From NCBI GenBank assembly GCA_045124255.1, contig JBGVLM010000038.1, forward strand, positions 1 to 51,215: DNA of 51,215 nucleotides, written 5' to 3'. This DNA comes from Eshraghiella sp045124255 (GTDB taxonomy: Bacteria; Bacillota; Clostridia; Lachnospirales; Lachnospiraceae). The notes under the pieces were generated by a model. It was not told where the DNA came from and ran no database searches. It worked only from the letters and a program-made list of their open reading frames with translations. The translations under genes and the position numbers were made by a program. Positions 17,305 to 24,016 of the stretch are shown piece by piece; within the stretch, counting starts at the first letter, position 1; each line of letters starts with the position of its first letter.

Positions 17305-18113
17305 GCTTTAGCCCTCCTCTTTCTTTTCTGAGGTGAAACTAACAATTCTAACCAGCTCATTAATCTTGAGCTTAAAATACCAATGACTGCACTGAACAAA
17401 ACAATGAGCCAGAATACATAAATCGACATTGCATGTTTAAGTGACTGCGAAAGCATACATCCGAGTCCGCCGTCACCCTGGAGCGTATCCACAAGGATTG
17501 AAGCGGTTATTGCCATCGGTGCGGCAATTTTAAGTCCGGTGAAAAAATACGGTATCGAGTTAGGTATCAGAACCTTGCAATAAATCGTTCCCTTACCGGC
17601 CGCGTATGTATACATAAGCTCATATTTTTCTCTCTCGACTGCATTAAAGCCTGCCAGTGTATTGGTTGCTACCGGATAGAATGTAAGTATCGCCGCAATT
17701 ACAACACGGCTGACGTTAATATCTCCTGTGATTGATAAAATAATCGGTGCCATGCCGAGAATGGGAATCATCTGAATTAACATCAGATACGGAAAAACTA
17801 TTTTTTCAACAATTCCGGAAAGCTTCATAAGAAGTGCAAGTATAAATCCCAGTACCGAACCTACGATAAATCCGTACAGGGCCCTTAAAAGAGTCAGCCC
17901 GGCACTCGACAGAACTACCTGGAGAGCAGTTTTTCCACCGGCAACTTTTTTATCGCTTATCAGTGCGTCCCAAATCTGTTTAAGATGGGGCATTATGTTT
18001 TCGGGAGTTCTTTTGGCTGCTTCAACCCTGCCTGCAAATATCTCCCAAATAACAATAATTGCAATAATCCAGATAAGCATTGGCAACCATTTAGGAATCT
18101 TTATTTTCTTCAT
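17301..18113 (-). CDS. ABC transporter permease (first copy), SsuC/TauC type
   Basis: This 270-residue inner-membrane permease has about six hydrophobic segments. It has an EAA-type loop near 165-185 (TYAAGKGTIYCKVLIPNSIPY) that docks on the ATPase. The C-terminus ends in a very basic cytoplasmic tail. It overlaps the ATPase gene by four bases upstream and the second permease by four bases downstream, so the three are translationally coupled. Substrate specificity comes from the lipoprotein and the operon context (pyrimidine-related). Confidence 0.9.
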   Translation of the reverse strand: MKKIKIPKWLPMLIWIIAIIVIWEIFAGRVEAAKRTPENIMPHLKQIWDALISDKKVAGGKTALQVVLSSAGLTLLRALYGFIVGSVLGFILALLMKLSGIVEKIVFPYLMLIQMIPILGMAPIILSITGDINVSRVVIAAILTFYPVATNTLAGFNAVEREKYELMYTYAAGKGTIYCKVLIPNSIPYFFTGLKIAAPMAITASILVDTLQGDGGLGCMLSQSLKHAMSIYVFWLIVLFSAVIGILSSRLMSWLELLVSPQKRKRRAKA

Positions 18114-18889
18114 ACGCTGCCTCCTTCAAAACTGTTTCTTACTTTTTTTACAAGCTCATTAAATTCAGGTGTCTCCTTAACCTCAATGCTTCTCGGTCTC
18201 GGTATGTCAATATCAACAACTGCTGACAGCCTTCCCGGATGAGGTGAAAGAACACATACCCTGTCTGATAAAAAAACTGCCTCCTGAATATTATGAGTTA
18301 CAAAAATAACCGTTTTATTTGTCTGTCTCCAGATTCTTAACAAATCCTCATGGAGTTTTTCCTTGGTAAACTCATCAAGAGCTGAAAATGGTTCATCCAT
18401 CAGAAGAATTTCAGGATGTAATGAAAGTGCTCTTGCTATATTAACTCTCTGCTGCATACCACCTGAAAGCTGGTTAGGAAAATGCTTTGCAAAAGCTGAA
18501 AGTCCAACCATTTCAAGCATTTCTTTTGACCTTGCCCTGCGTTCTGCTTTCTTGAAGCCCATTGTTTCAAGAGGAAGCTCTATATTCTGCTCCACCGTTC
18601 TCCAGTCAAACAGAACAGCACTTTGGAATACAAATCCGAACTTACGCTGAAGTCTTATTTCTTTAGGTGTCATTCCGCTGATTCTTACAGTTCCCTCAGT
18701 AGGCTCCAGAAGGTCTGCTATCATTCTGAGAAGAGTAGTCTTGCCACAGCCTGATGGTCCGAGCAGAGAAATAAATTCGCCCTTTTTGATGTCTAAATTT
18801 ACTCCGGTCAGAGCCTGAACATCATTTCCGCTGTTATCCTTAAAAGTCATTCCCAGATTCTTTATGCTGATTTCGATGTTTTCTTTCAT
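18110..18889 (-). CDS. ABC transporter ATP-binding protein, SsuB/TauB type
   Basis: This 259-residue ATPase energises the importer. The motifs are complete: Walker A GPSGCGKTT at 44-52, Q-loop Gln89, signature LSGGM at 141-145, Walker B LLMDEP at 162-167, D-loop SALD, and switch His199. It resembles the ATPases of nitrate/sulfonate/taurine and thiamine-precursor importers. A longer in-frame reading of 20 extra residues exists, but GGAGGA eight bases before the ATG at 18889 settles the start. It is the first gene of the eight-gene importer and catabolic operon, behind the promoter at 18974-19002. Confidence 0.92.
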   Translation of the reverse strand: MKENIEISIKNLGMTFKDNSGNDVQALTGVNLDIKKGEFISLLGPSGCGKTTLLRMIADLLEPTEGTVRISGMTPKEIRLQRKFGFVFQSAVLFDWRTVEQNIELPLETMGFKKAERRARSKEMLEMVGLSAFAKHFPNQLSGGMQQRVNIARALSLHPEILLMDEPFSALDEFTKEKLHEDLLRIWRQTNKTVIFVTHNIQEAVFLSDRVCVLSPHPGRLSAVVDIDIPRPRSIEVKETPEFNELVKKVRNSFEGGSV

Positions 18890-18922
18890 ATATTTATCCT
18901 CCAACCTTTCAGATAATAAAAT

Positions 18923-18966
18923 ACGGCAGACAAAGCAACTTTTTTTCAAGCTCCTTTGCCTGCCGT
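18923..18966 (-). promoter_or_regulatory. Leader hairpin of the importer/catabolic operon
   Basis: A 13-bp stem with one mismatch (18923-18935 with 18954-18966) lies in the 5' leader. On the - strand ACGGCAGGCAAAG pairs with CTTTGTCTGCCGT, followed by ATTTTATTAT. It starts at about the predicted first transcribed base. It could end transcripts coming from the upstream dehydrogenase gene, act as an attenuator, or protect the mRNA 5' end. Confidence 0.65.
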
Positions 18967-18973
18967 TTTGTTC

Positions 18974-19002
18974 AGTATAATCATCTTATTTTTGTGTTTC
19001 AA
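18974..19002 (-). promoter_or_regulatory. Promoter of the importer/catabolic operon
   Basis: On the - strand TTGAAA (18997-19002) and TATACT (18974-18979) are spaced 17 bases apart, about 85 bases upstream of the ATPase ATG. The -35 box is 8 bases downstream of the inverted repeat at 19011-19030. Confidence 0.7.
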
Positions 19003-19010
19003 TACACCTT

Positions 19011-19030
19011 GGCACAAATTTCGTTGTGCC
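19011..19030. promoter_or_regulatory. Putative PucR-family operator, site A
   Basis: A perfect inverted repeat, GGCACAA-N6-TTGTGCC, lies 8 bases upstream of the -35 box, centred near -53 from the predicted start. The same CACAA-N6-TTGTG core recurs at 21614-21631 before the aminotransferase promoter. This position suits an activator that contacts RNA polymerase. Assignment to the PucR-type regulator at 21749 is inference. Confidence 0.65.
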
Positions 19031-19044
19031 GCAGCACATATATT

Positions 19045-20199
19045 TTATTCGCCGTATATCTTTTTGTACAAAGCAATGCAGTCCTCTCTGCTTACCTGTT
19101 TAATCGTATTTCCCGGACTTCCCGACGCAATTGCGTCATCTGCCATTTTATCGACTGCTGCATCAAATGCTGCTTTATCAACTCCGTATTCCTTAAGTGT
19201 CAAAACCTCACATATTTTCACGATTTCATCCAGTCTGTTCAAAAACTTAACTGCCGCAGTTTCGTCATCATCATAGGAGGAGGCAGCACCTACCGCCCTT
19301 CCGAGAATTGCAAACCGCTCATAGGCACCATCCAGTGCAAAACCGATGCATTCCTTTAGAAGCATTGCATTTGACAGTCCGTGCGGTACATGAAAGATTG
19401 CACCGATTGGTCTGCTCATGCCATGTACAAGCGTAACGCTGGAATTATTTATGCATATTCCTGCCTCAATTGCCGCAACTGCCATTTCATTTCTTGCCCT
19501 TAGGTCATAGCCGTTCTTATATACAACCGGAAGATATTTCGAAATACGTTTTACTGCCGATATCGCAAGTGCGTCCGTCAGCTCCATTGCCTTTTTGGAC
19601 GTAAATGCTTCAACTGCGTGGGTCAGCGCATCGAGACCCGTTGCTGCCGTAACCGATTTTGGCATATCCATTGAAAAATCAGGGTCAACAACTGCAATTC
19701 GGGGTACAAGCGAATCCCCTTTTAAAAGCATTTTAATATCTTTTTCCTTATCCGTTATAATTGTAAATTTAGTTGCTTCCGAACCTGTTCCGGCAGTTGT
19801 CGGAATTGCTGCAATCGGGGGAATATTTCCCGTAATTTCTTTTCCGTTATAGTCAGATATTTTACCCGGATTAACTGCCATGGCAGCTATTGCCTTTGCT
19901 GAGTCGAGCGGACTTCCTCCGCCGATTCCTATTACAAAATCACATTTATTTTCTTTGTAAACAGTCACGCCTTCTTCAATCATTAAATCTGTCGGTTCAC
20001 CGGTAATTCCGTCAAAGGTTACGTTTTCGACATTATTTTCGGATAAAAGTGATTTAAGCTTTTCATACATCGGTGACTTTCCGACATGCTTTCCGGTTAC
20101 AATCAATGCTCTGCTGCCGCATTCCTTTATTCTGCAAACCGCTTCCTCCAAAGCATTTTTTCCGGTAAAAATATGTTGTGGTGTAATAAAATGTGACAT
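19045..20199 (-). CDS. Iron-type alcohol dehydrogenase, probable malonate semialdehyde reductase
   Basis: This 384-residue group III (iron-dependent) alcohol dehydrogenase has the NAD(P) loop GGGSPLD at 93-99, a PTTAGTGSE segment at 133-141, and the metal ligands Asp190 and His194 with two later His in LVHGMS and FHVPHG. The gene lies 16 bases after the class III aminotransferase. Together they would convert beta-alanine to malonate semialdehyde and then to 3-hydroxypropionate, disposing of reductant. Other short aldehydes are possible because the family is broad. The ATG used here follows GGGAGG; the GTG two codons upstream lies within that site. Confidence 0.85.
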   Translation of the reverse strand: MSHFITPQHIFTGKNALEEAVCRIKECGSRALIVTGKHVGKSPMYEKLKSLLSENNVENVTFDGITGEPTDLMIEEGVTVYKENKCDFVIGIGGGSPLDSAKAIAAMAVNPGKISDYNGKEITGNIPPIAAIPTTAGTGSEATKFTIITDKEKDIKMLLKGDSLVPRIAVVDPDFSMDMPKSVTAATGLDALTHAVEAFTSKKAMELTDALAISAVKRISKYLPVVYKNGYDLRARNEMAVAAIEAGICINNSSVTLVHGMSRPIGAIFHVPHGLSNAMLLKECIGFALDGAYERFAILGRAVGAASSYDDDETAAVKFLNRLDEIVKICEVLTLKEYGVDKAAFDAAVDKMADDAIASGSPGNTIKQVSREDCIALYKKIYGE

Positions 20200-20215
20200 A
20201 GGCACCTCCCGTAAA

Positions 20216-21541
20216 TTAAATCATTTCCGTATCGACTACGCTAAGGACTTCATCAAGCTTAACCAATTCTTCCTTCAGCTGTTCCTCTGTAATAATGAGC
20301 GGAGGACAGATAAATACCATATTTTCATGTGAATATGTCATAAATTTTCTGGCTTTCAGCATACCGATAATTCTGCCCATTTTACCCTCCGGGTCCTTTC
20401 CGTATGGTACAAGTGCTTCTCTTGTTGCTTTATCCTTAACCAATTCAACACAGGAGAACAAACCGATATATCTGACATCACCTACACATGGATGTTTCTC
20501 CTTAAAGGCTTCCAGTTCTTCTCCCAAAACCTTGCCGACCTTATTAACATTTTCAAGTATATTTGCCTTTGAATAATAATTAACGCAGGCAACTCCGGCA
20601 GCACACGCTAGCGGATGTCCGCTGTATGTAAGACCGCATGAAAGGTAATTGTCATTAAAATATTCTGCAATTTTAGAGCTGACTGCAACACCTCCAAGAG
20701 GAACATAGCCACAGGTAACACCCTTTGCAAACGTAACCAAATCCGGTACAACATCAAAATTCTGGAATCCGAACAGTTTGCCGGTTCTGCCCCAGCCTGC
20801 CATAACCTCGTCACATATCATTATAATTCCGAATTCATCACAAATCTTGCGTACCCCCGGCAGATATCCCTTTGGCGGAATAAGAATACCATTGGTTCCC
20901 GTAACGGTTTCCATAACGATTGCCGCTACTGAATCCGGACCTTCATATATAATCTGTTCTCTCAATTTGGCAAGATAATAATCTGTTGCTTCCTCCTCGG
21001 ACCCGAATTTAACCGGCTCCCTGTAAATATAAGGGTCAAAGAATTTAACAAAACCCGGAATTCCCGGCTCCAGAGGATAACGTCTCGGCTCACCTGTTAA
21101 ATTTCCTGCACCGAAGCTTGAACCATGATAGCTTCTGTATCTTGAAAATACTTTTTTACGTCCCGTATATAATCTTGCAATCTTAACTGCGTTTTCATTG
21201 GCGTCGGCACCGCCGTTTGTAAAAAATACCTTGCCAAAGGAATCCGGCAGCAAATCAATAATCATTTTGGCGAGCGTTGAACGGGCCTCATTTGCATACG
21301 CAGGTGATACAAAACAAAACTTGTCCACCTGTGCCTTAATTGCGTCAGCAATATCCTTATTGCCAAAACCAAGGTTAAGGTTAACTAACTGTGAGGACAT
21401 ATCCGTATAACGGTTACCGTCATAATCATAAAAATAAATGCCCTCTGCTTTTTCTATAGGTATGGGATTTAATCCTCCCTGTCTGCTCCATGACTGAAGC
21501 ACATATTCCTTCTGATTGTTCTTTACTTCTTCACCATTCAT
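20216..21541 (-). CDS. Class III (omega-amino acid) aminotransferase, probable beta-alanine transaminase
   Basis: This 441-residue PLP enzyme of the class III family has ICDEV with Asp244 and FAKGVT with the Schiff-base Lys273. It also has the NGGADANE and SYHGSS cofactor-binding segments. It resembles taurine-pyruvate and beta-alanine-pyruvate transaminases. In this locus the expected reaction is beta-alanine (or beta-aminoisobutyrate) + pyruvate or 2-oxoglutarate to malonate semialdehyde + alanine or glutamate, recovering the last pyrimidine nitrogen. It is the first gene of a two-gene unit with the iron-type dehydrogenase, transcribed divergently from the PucR-type regulator. Taurine as substrate cannot be excluded by sequence. 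Confidence 0.87.
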   Translation of the reverse strand: MNGEEVKNNQKEYVLQSWSRQGGLNPIPIEKAEGIYFYDYDGNRYTDMSSQLVNLNLGFGNKDIADAIKAQVDKFCFVSPAYANEARSTLAKMIIDLLPDSFGKVFFTNGGADANENAVKIARLYTGRKKVFSRYRSYHGSSFGAGNLTGEPRRYPLEPGIPGFVKFFDPYIYREPVKFGSEEEATDYYLAKLREQIIYEGPDSVAAIVMETVTGTNGILIPPKGYLPGVRKICDEFGIIMICDEVMAGWGRTGKLFGFQNFDVVPDLVTFAKGVTCGYVPLGGVAVSSKIAEYFNDNYLSCGLTYSGHPLACAAGVACVNYYSKANILENVNKVGKVLGEELEAFKEKHPCVGDVRYIGLFSCVELVKDKATREALVPYGKDPEGKMGRIIGMLKARKFMTYSHENMVFICPPLIITEEQLKEELVKLDEVLSVVDTEMI

Positions 21542-21576
21542 AATTCATACCTCCAAAGAACTGATTGATGATTTTC

Positions 21577-21604
21577 ATTATATTCCCACAGAAATTCTTC
21601 TCAA
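21577..21604 (-). promoter_or_regulatory. Promoter of the aminotransferase-dehydrogenase unit
   Basis: On the - strand TTGAGA (21599-21604) and TATAAT (21577-21582) are spaced 16 bases apart. The predicted start lies about 30 bases before the ATG, after a GGAGG site. The inverted repeat 21614-21631 ends 9 bases upstream of the -35 box. Confidence 0.7.
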
Positions 21605-21613
21605 TATGTCCAG

Positions 21614-21631
21614 ACACAAATTATTTTGTGT
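21614..21631. promoter_or_regulatory. Putative PucR-family operator, site B
   Basis: The repeat ACACAA-N6-TTGTGT shares its core and spacer length with site A (19011-19030) and has the same distance to the -35 box of the leftward promoter. An extra half-site GGCACAA lies at 21635-21641, towards the rightward regulator promoter. The position between two divergent promoters suggests joint control. Confidence 0.65.
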
Positions 21632-21656
21632 TACGGCACAAAAATTTTGCATTTTC

Positions 21657-21686
21657 TTGACTATTTTAAGCAGAATATTCTATAAT
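21657..21686 (+). promoter_or_regulatory. Promoter of the PucR-type regulator
   Basis: TTGACT (21657-21662) and TATAAT (21681-21686) are spaced 18 bases apart. The predicted start near 21693 coincides with the first base of the terminator-like hairpin at 21693-21729. Confidence 0.7.
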
Positions 21687-21692
21687 AAGCCC

Positions 21693-21729
21693 AAAGCAAA
21701 GACGCTTACTGGCAGGTCTTTGCTTTTTT
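21693..21729 (+). terminator. Terminator-like hairpin in the regulator leader
   Basis: AAAGCAAAGAC (21693-21703) and GTCTTTGCTTT (21716-21726) form a perfect 11-bp stem with a 12-base loop, followed by more T residues. It has the form of an intrinsic terminator but lies between the regulator promoter and its ribosome site, so it may be an attenuator. Confidence 0.75.
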
Positions 21730-21748
21730 CATTTAAAGGGTGATGAAT

Positions 21749-22924
21749 ATGTCTGTTGAATTAAAAACACTTATAGCCAAGGTTTCAAACATGGATATTA
21801 CGCTGGTTGCCGGCGAAGACGGACTCTGTAATCTTGTAAGCTGGGTTCATATGGTAGAAACACGGGAGGCAACGACTTTTCTAAACGGCGGAGAAATCGC
21901 ATTTTCAACCGGAATAGGTCTGAATAACGGATTAAGCCTGCTTGAATTAATAGAAAATACATATCTTCATAAGGCAGCAGGAATCATTCTGAATATCGGT
22001 CCTTTTCTTGAAAAAATTCCTGATGAGGTCATAAAATTCGGTAACGATAATGCTTTTCCTATTTTCATGGTTCCATGGAAAATTCACATTGCTGAAATTA
22101 TGCGGATTTTCTCCTACACAATTATTAAAAAAAGTCAGAAGGATATGCAGATTGCCGCCGCCCTGAAAAACGCAATTTTCTTTCCTAAGCAGGAGGAGCT
22201 GTACACTGTTGCACTTACACAGAACGGCTTTCTGCCTTCATGGTGCTATAGTGCCTGTGTAATAAAAATACTGGACAAAAACAAAAATCCCATAGCTTCT
22301 GTCAAGCTTGAAAATACTGCAATGTCACTTGAACACTATCTGCAGCATGACGGCTTTAATAATTATGCTGTTTTTCTGAATGAGAGCGATATAGTGATAA
22401 TACTCGGAAATTATACGGAAGAAAAATGTGCCGGCGTTAAGGAAAGTCTTATTAATTATTTTACCCGCTTTTCTGACAAATCAGAATCAAAGTATATGGG
22501 AATCGGCCGGCTTACGCAGTCAGTAAAATGTCTTTACAAAAGCTATAACCAGGCAGTGGCTATTGCAAAGCTTCATATTAACGGAAAAATAAATCCTTCA
22601 CTGACAGCCTATTCTGACATGGGCGCCTATAAGCTCTTAATGGGAATTGAGGACAGCGACATAATTATTGATTATTACAATAAAACACTTTCTCCGCTTA
22701 TTGATTATGATGAAAAAAACAATACAAACCTGTGTGAGGTTCTCAGAGTTTATCTGGACAACAACGGCAGCGTTAAGGAAACGGCGGATATTTTCTTCGT
22801 ACACCGTAATACAATTAATTATAAATTAAGTAAAATATCGGAAATACTGGATGTCAATCTTTCAGAATTTAATGTCAGATTTCAGATTACACTGGCTTTC
22901 ATGCTGCAGGACATGCTTTCTTAG
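21749..22924 (+). CDS. PucR-family transcriptional regulator
   Basis: This 391-residue regulator has the PucR layout. An N-terminal ligand-sensing domain (about 1-120) starts with MSVELKTL as in many family members. A middle region (about 160-300) is of the GGDEF-like type common in this family. A C-terminal helix-turn-helix (about 330-390) carries the HRNTINYKLSKI recognition motif of HTH_30. Family members sense purines, pyrimidines or related metabolites and mostly activate catabolic genes. It is divergent from the aminotransferase unit and close to both putative operators. The ATG at 21749 has AAAGGG eight bases upstream and is preferred over GTG/ATG codons at 21740 and 21743. Confidence 0.9.
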   Translation: MSVELKTLIAKVSNMDITLVAGEDGLCNLVSWVHMVETREATTFLNGGEIAFSTGIGLNNGLSLLELIENTYLHKAAGIILNIGPFLEKIPDEVIKFGNDNAFPIFMVPWKIHIAEIMRIFSYTIIKKSQKDMQIAAALKNAIFFPKQEELYTVALTQNGFLPSWCYSACVIKILDKNKNPIASVKLENTAMSLEHYLQHDGFNNYAVFLNESDIVIILGNYTEEKCAGVKESLINYFTRFSDKSESKYMGIGRLTQSVKCLYKSYNQAVAIAKLHINGKINPSLTAYSDMGAYKLLMGIEDSDIIIDYYNKTLSPLIDYDEKNNTNLCEVLRVYLDNNGSVKETADIFFVHRNTINYKLSKISEILDVNLSEFNVRFQITLAFMLQDMLS

Positions 22925-23011
22925 CATTAGTCATTAGCCTACATGGGAGCCTGCCTTAAGGCAAAAAAAAGCCGCCGACCTGCGATAAATGCTAAGCCTA
23001 CGACCTTCAAG

Positions 23012-23084
23012 TGCGCCTTCAGGGGTTCGAACCCTGGACACCCTGATTAAGAGTCAGGTGCTCTACCAACTGAGCTAAAGGCGC
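23012..23084 (-). tRNA. tRNA-Lys (anticodon CTT)
   Basis: On the - strand the cloverleaf is complete: a GCGCCTT/AAGGCGC acceptor, a D arm with GCTCAGTTGGTAGAGC, anticodon stem CCTGA/TCAGG with loop CTCTTAA, and a GGGTTCGAACC T arm. Anticodon CTT reads AAG. The discriminator is A and the 3' CCA is not encoded. The 87 bases between it and the regulator gene hold a T8 run on the - strand (22963-22970) and a GCCTTAAGGC palindrome, but no convincing terminator stem. Confidence 0.95.
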
Positions 23085-23125
23085 GTCTGCTATTTATTTG
23101 AACTTGTTTAACAAGCACAATAGAT

Positions 23126-23154
23126 AATATAGCAGACATGATTATTATTGTCAA
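23126..23154 (-). promoter_or_regulatory. Promoter for tRNA-Lys
   Basis: On the - strand TTGACA (23149-23154) and TATATT (23126-23131) are spaced 17 bases apart. The -35 box contains the TGA stop of the small Cys-rich ORF. A 9-bp inverted repeat (23085-23093 with 23129-23137) overlaps the -10 box. Confidence 0.8.
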
Positions 23155-23297
23155 CACTTTTTTTTATTTTTTTTACAATCTTTATTAAAGCATTGGCAAA
23201 GCTCATCAAATGCCCTCTTAAGCTTCACAAGCTCCCTGTTAATACATTTAAAACAACAGTTATCTGCGGGAATTTTGGAACATACACATTTCTTCAT
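23151..23297 (-). CDS. Small Cys-rich protein, coupled to trmB
   Basis: This open reading frame encodes 48 residues with nine cysteines (positions 4, 6, 14, 15, 18, 34, 36, 41, 48) and a basic, Lys-rich C-terminus. I do not recognise a family. Two CxC pairs and a CCxxC group would suit metal binding, for example zinc or iron-sulfur. The ATG lies 6 bases after the trmB stop, and a TAGGAG ribosome site overlaps that stop, so translation appears coupled. No signal peptide is seen. The reading frame is short, but the start site, coupling and clean packing between trmB and the tRNA-Lys promoter argue that it is real. Confidence 0.6.
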   Translation of the reverse strand: MKKCVCSKIPADNCCFKCINRELVKLKRAFDELCQCFNKDCKKNKKKC

Positions 23298-23303
23298 AAA
23301 CTC

Positions 23304-23939
23304 CTACCTATTAATAATCATTTTATTAATCGGCACTCCTTCAGACGAAAAACGAATCTCATACTCAGTCATTACATTTCCTTCGTTCATCATACTGTTA
23401 TGGAGGTCGGTTGTTATACATATAATATTCCAGCCTGACAGTTTTGTTTCCTCAACAGAGAAATCAAACAGTTCGCAGTTGTCGGTTTTGAATTCAACGG
23501 TTCCGTCTTTTTTAAGAAATTCATTATATCTGGCAAGGAACTGTCCTGAGGTCAGACGTCTTTTCGCATGGCGGTCCTTCGGCCATGGGTCCGAGAAATT
23601 AAGATATATTCTGTCGATTTCCTCAGCGGCAAAAATCTCATTGACATTCTCTGCATCCATTCTTATAAAAACAAGATTCGGAAGCTGAAGCTCTGCCTGC
23701 TTCTCCAATGCACGAATAAGCACGCTCGAATACTTCTCTATTCCGATATAATTAATTTCAGGATTATTCTGTGCAAGGGTGGTTATAAAACGGCCCTTAC
23801 CGGTGCCGATTTCCAGATGAATCGGATTGCTGTTTCCAAAATGTTCACTCCAATGTCCCTTTAATTCCTCCGGGTTGTTAATTGTATATTCACTTTCAAT
23901 CATTGCCTCTTTGGCACCTTTGACATTTCTTAATCTCAT
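23304..23939 (-). CDS. trmB: tRNA (guanine-N7-)-methyltransferase
   Basis: This 211-residue enzyme methylates G46 of tRNA using S-adenosylmethionine. It shows the motif I loop EIGTGKGRF (about 41-49) and the family-defining DPWPKDRHAKRRL stretch (about 115-127). Conserved Thr and Glu residues lie near the C-terminus. Length is typical of Firmicutes TrmB. A GTG five codons upstream is in frame, but it overlaps the GAGGAA ribosome site, so the ATG at 23939 is used. The small Cys-rich ORF is coupled downstream, and the D,D-carboxypeptidase gene is divergent upstream. Confidence 0.93.
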   Translation of the reverse strand: MRLRNVKGAKEAMIESEYTINNPEELKGHWSEHFGNSNPIHLEIGTGKGRFITTLAQNNPEINYIGIEKYSSVLIRALEKQAELQLPNLVFIRMDAENVNEIFAAEEIDRIYLNFSDPWPKDRHAKRRLTSGQFLARYNEFLKKDGTVEFKTDNCELFDFSVEETKLSGWNIICITTDLHNSMMNEGNVMTEYEIRFSSEGVPINKMIINR

Positions 23940-24016
23940 TTTTGGGTTCCTCACTTTATTTTATTTTGTAAACGTATTATAATATTCGTATCTTAATTAT
24001 AATAAAGGAAATTTAT

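Noticed and set aside
22925..23011. A terminator for the PucR-type gene or tRNA-Lys in the T8/palindrome region
   Set aside because: The T-run has no matching stem directly before it on either strand; I do not call it.
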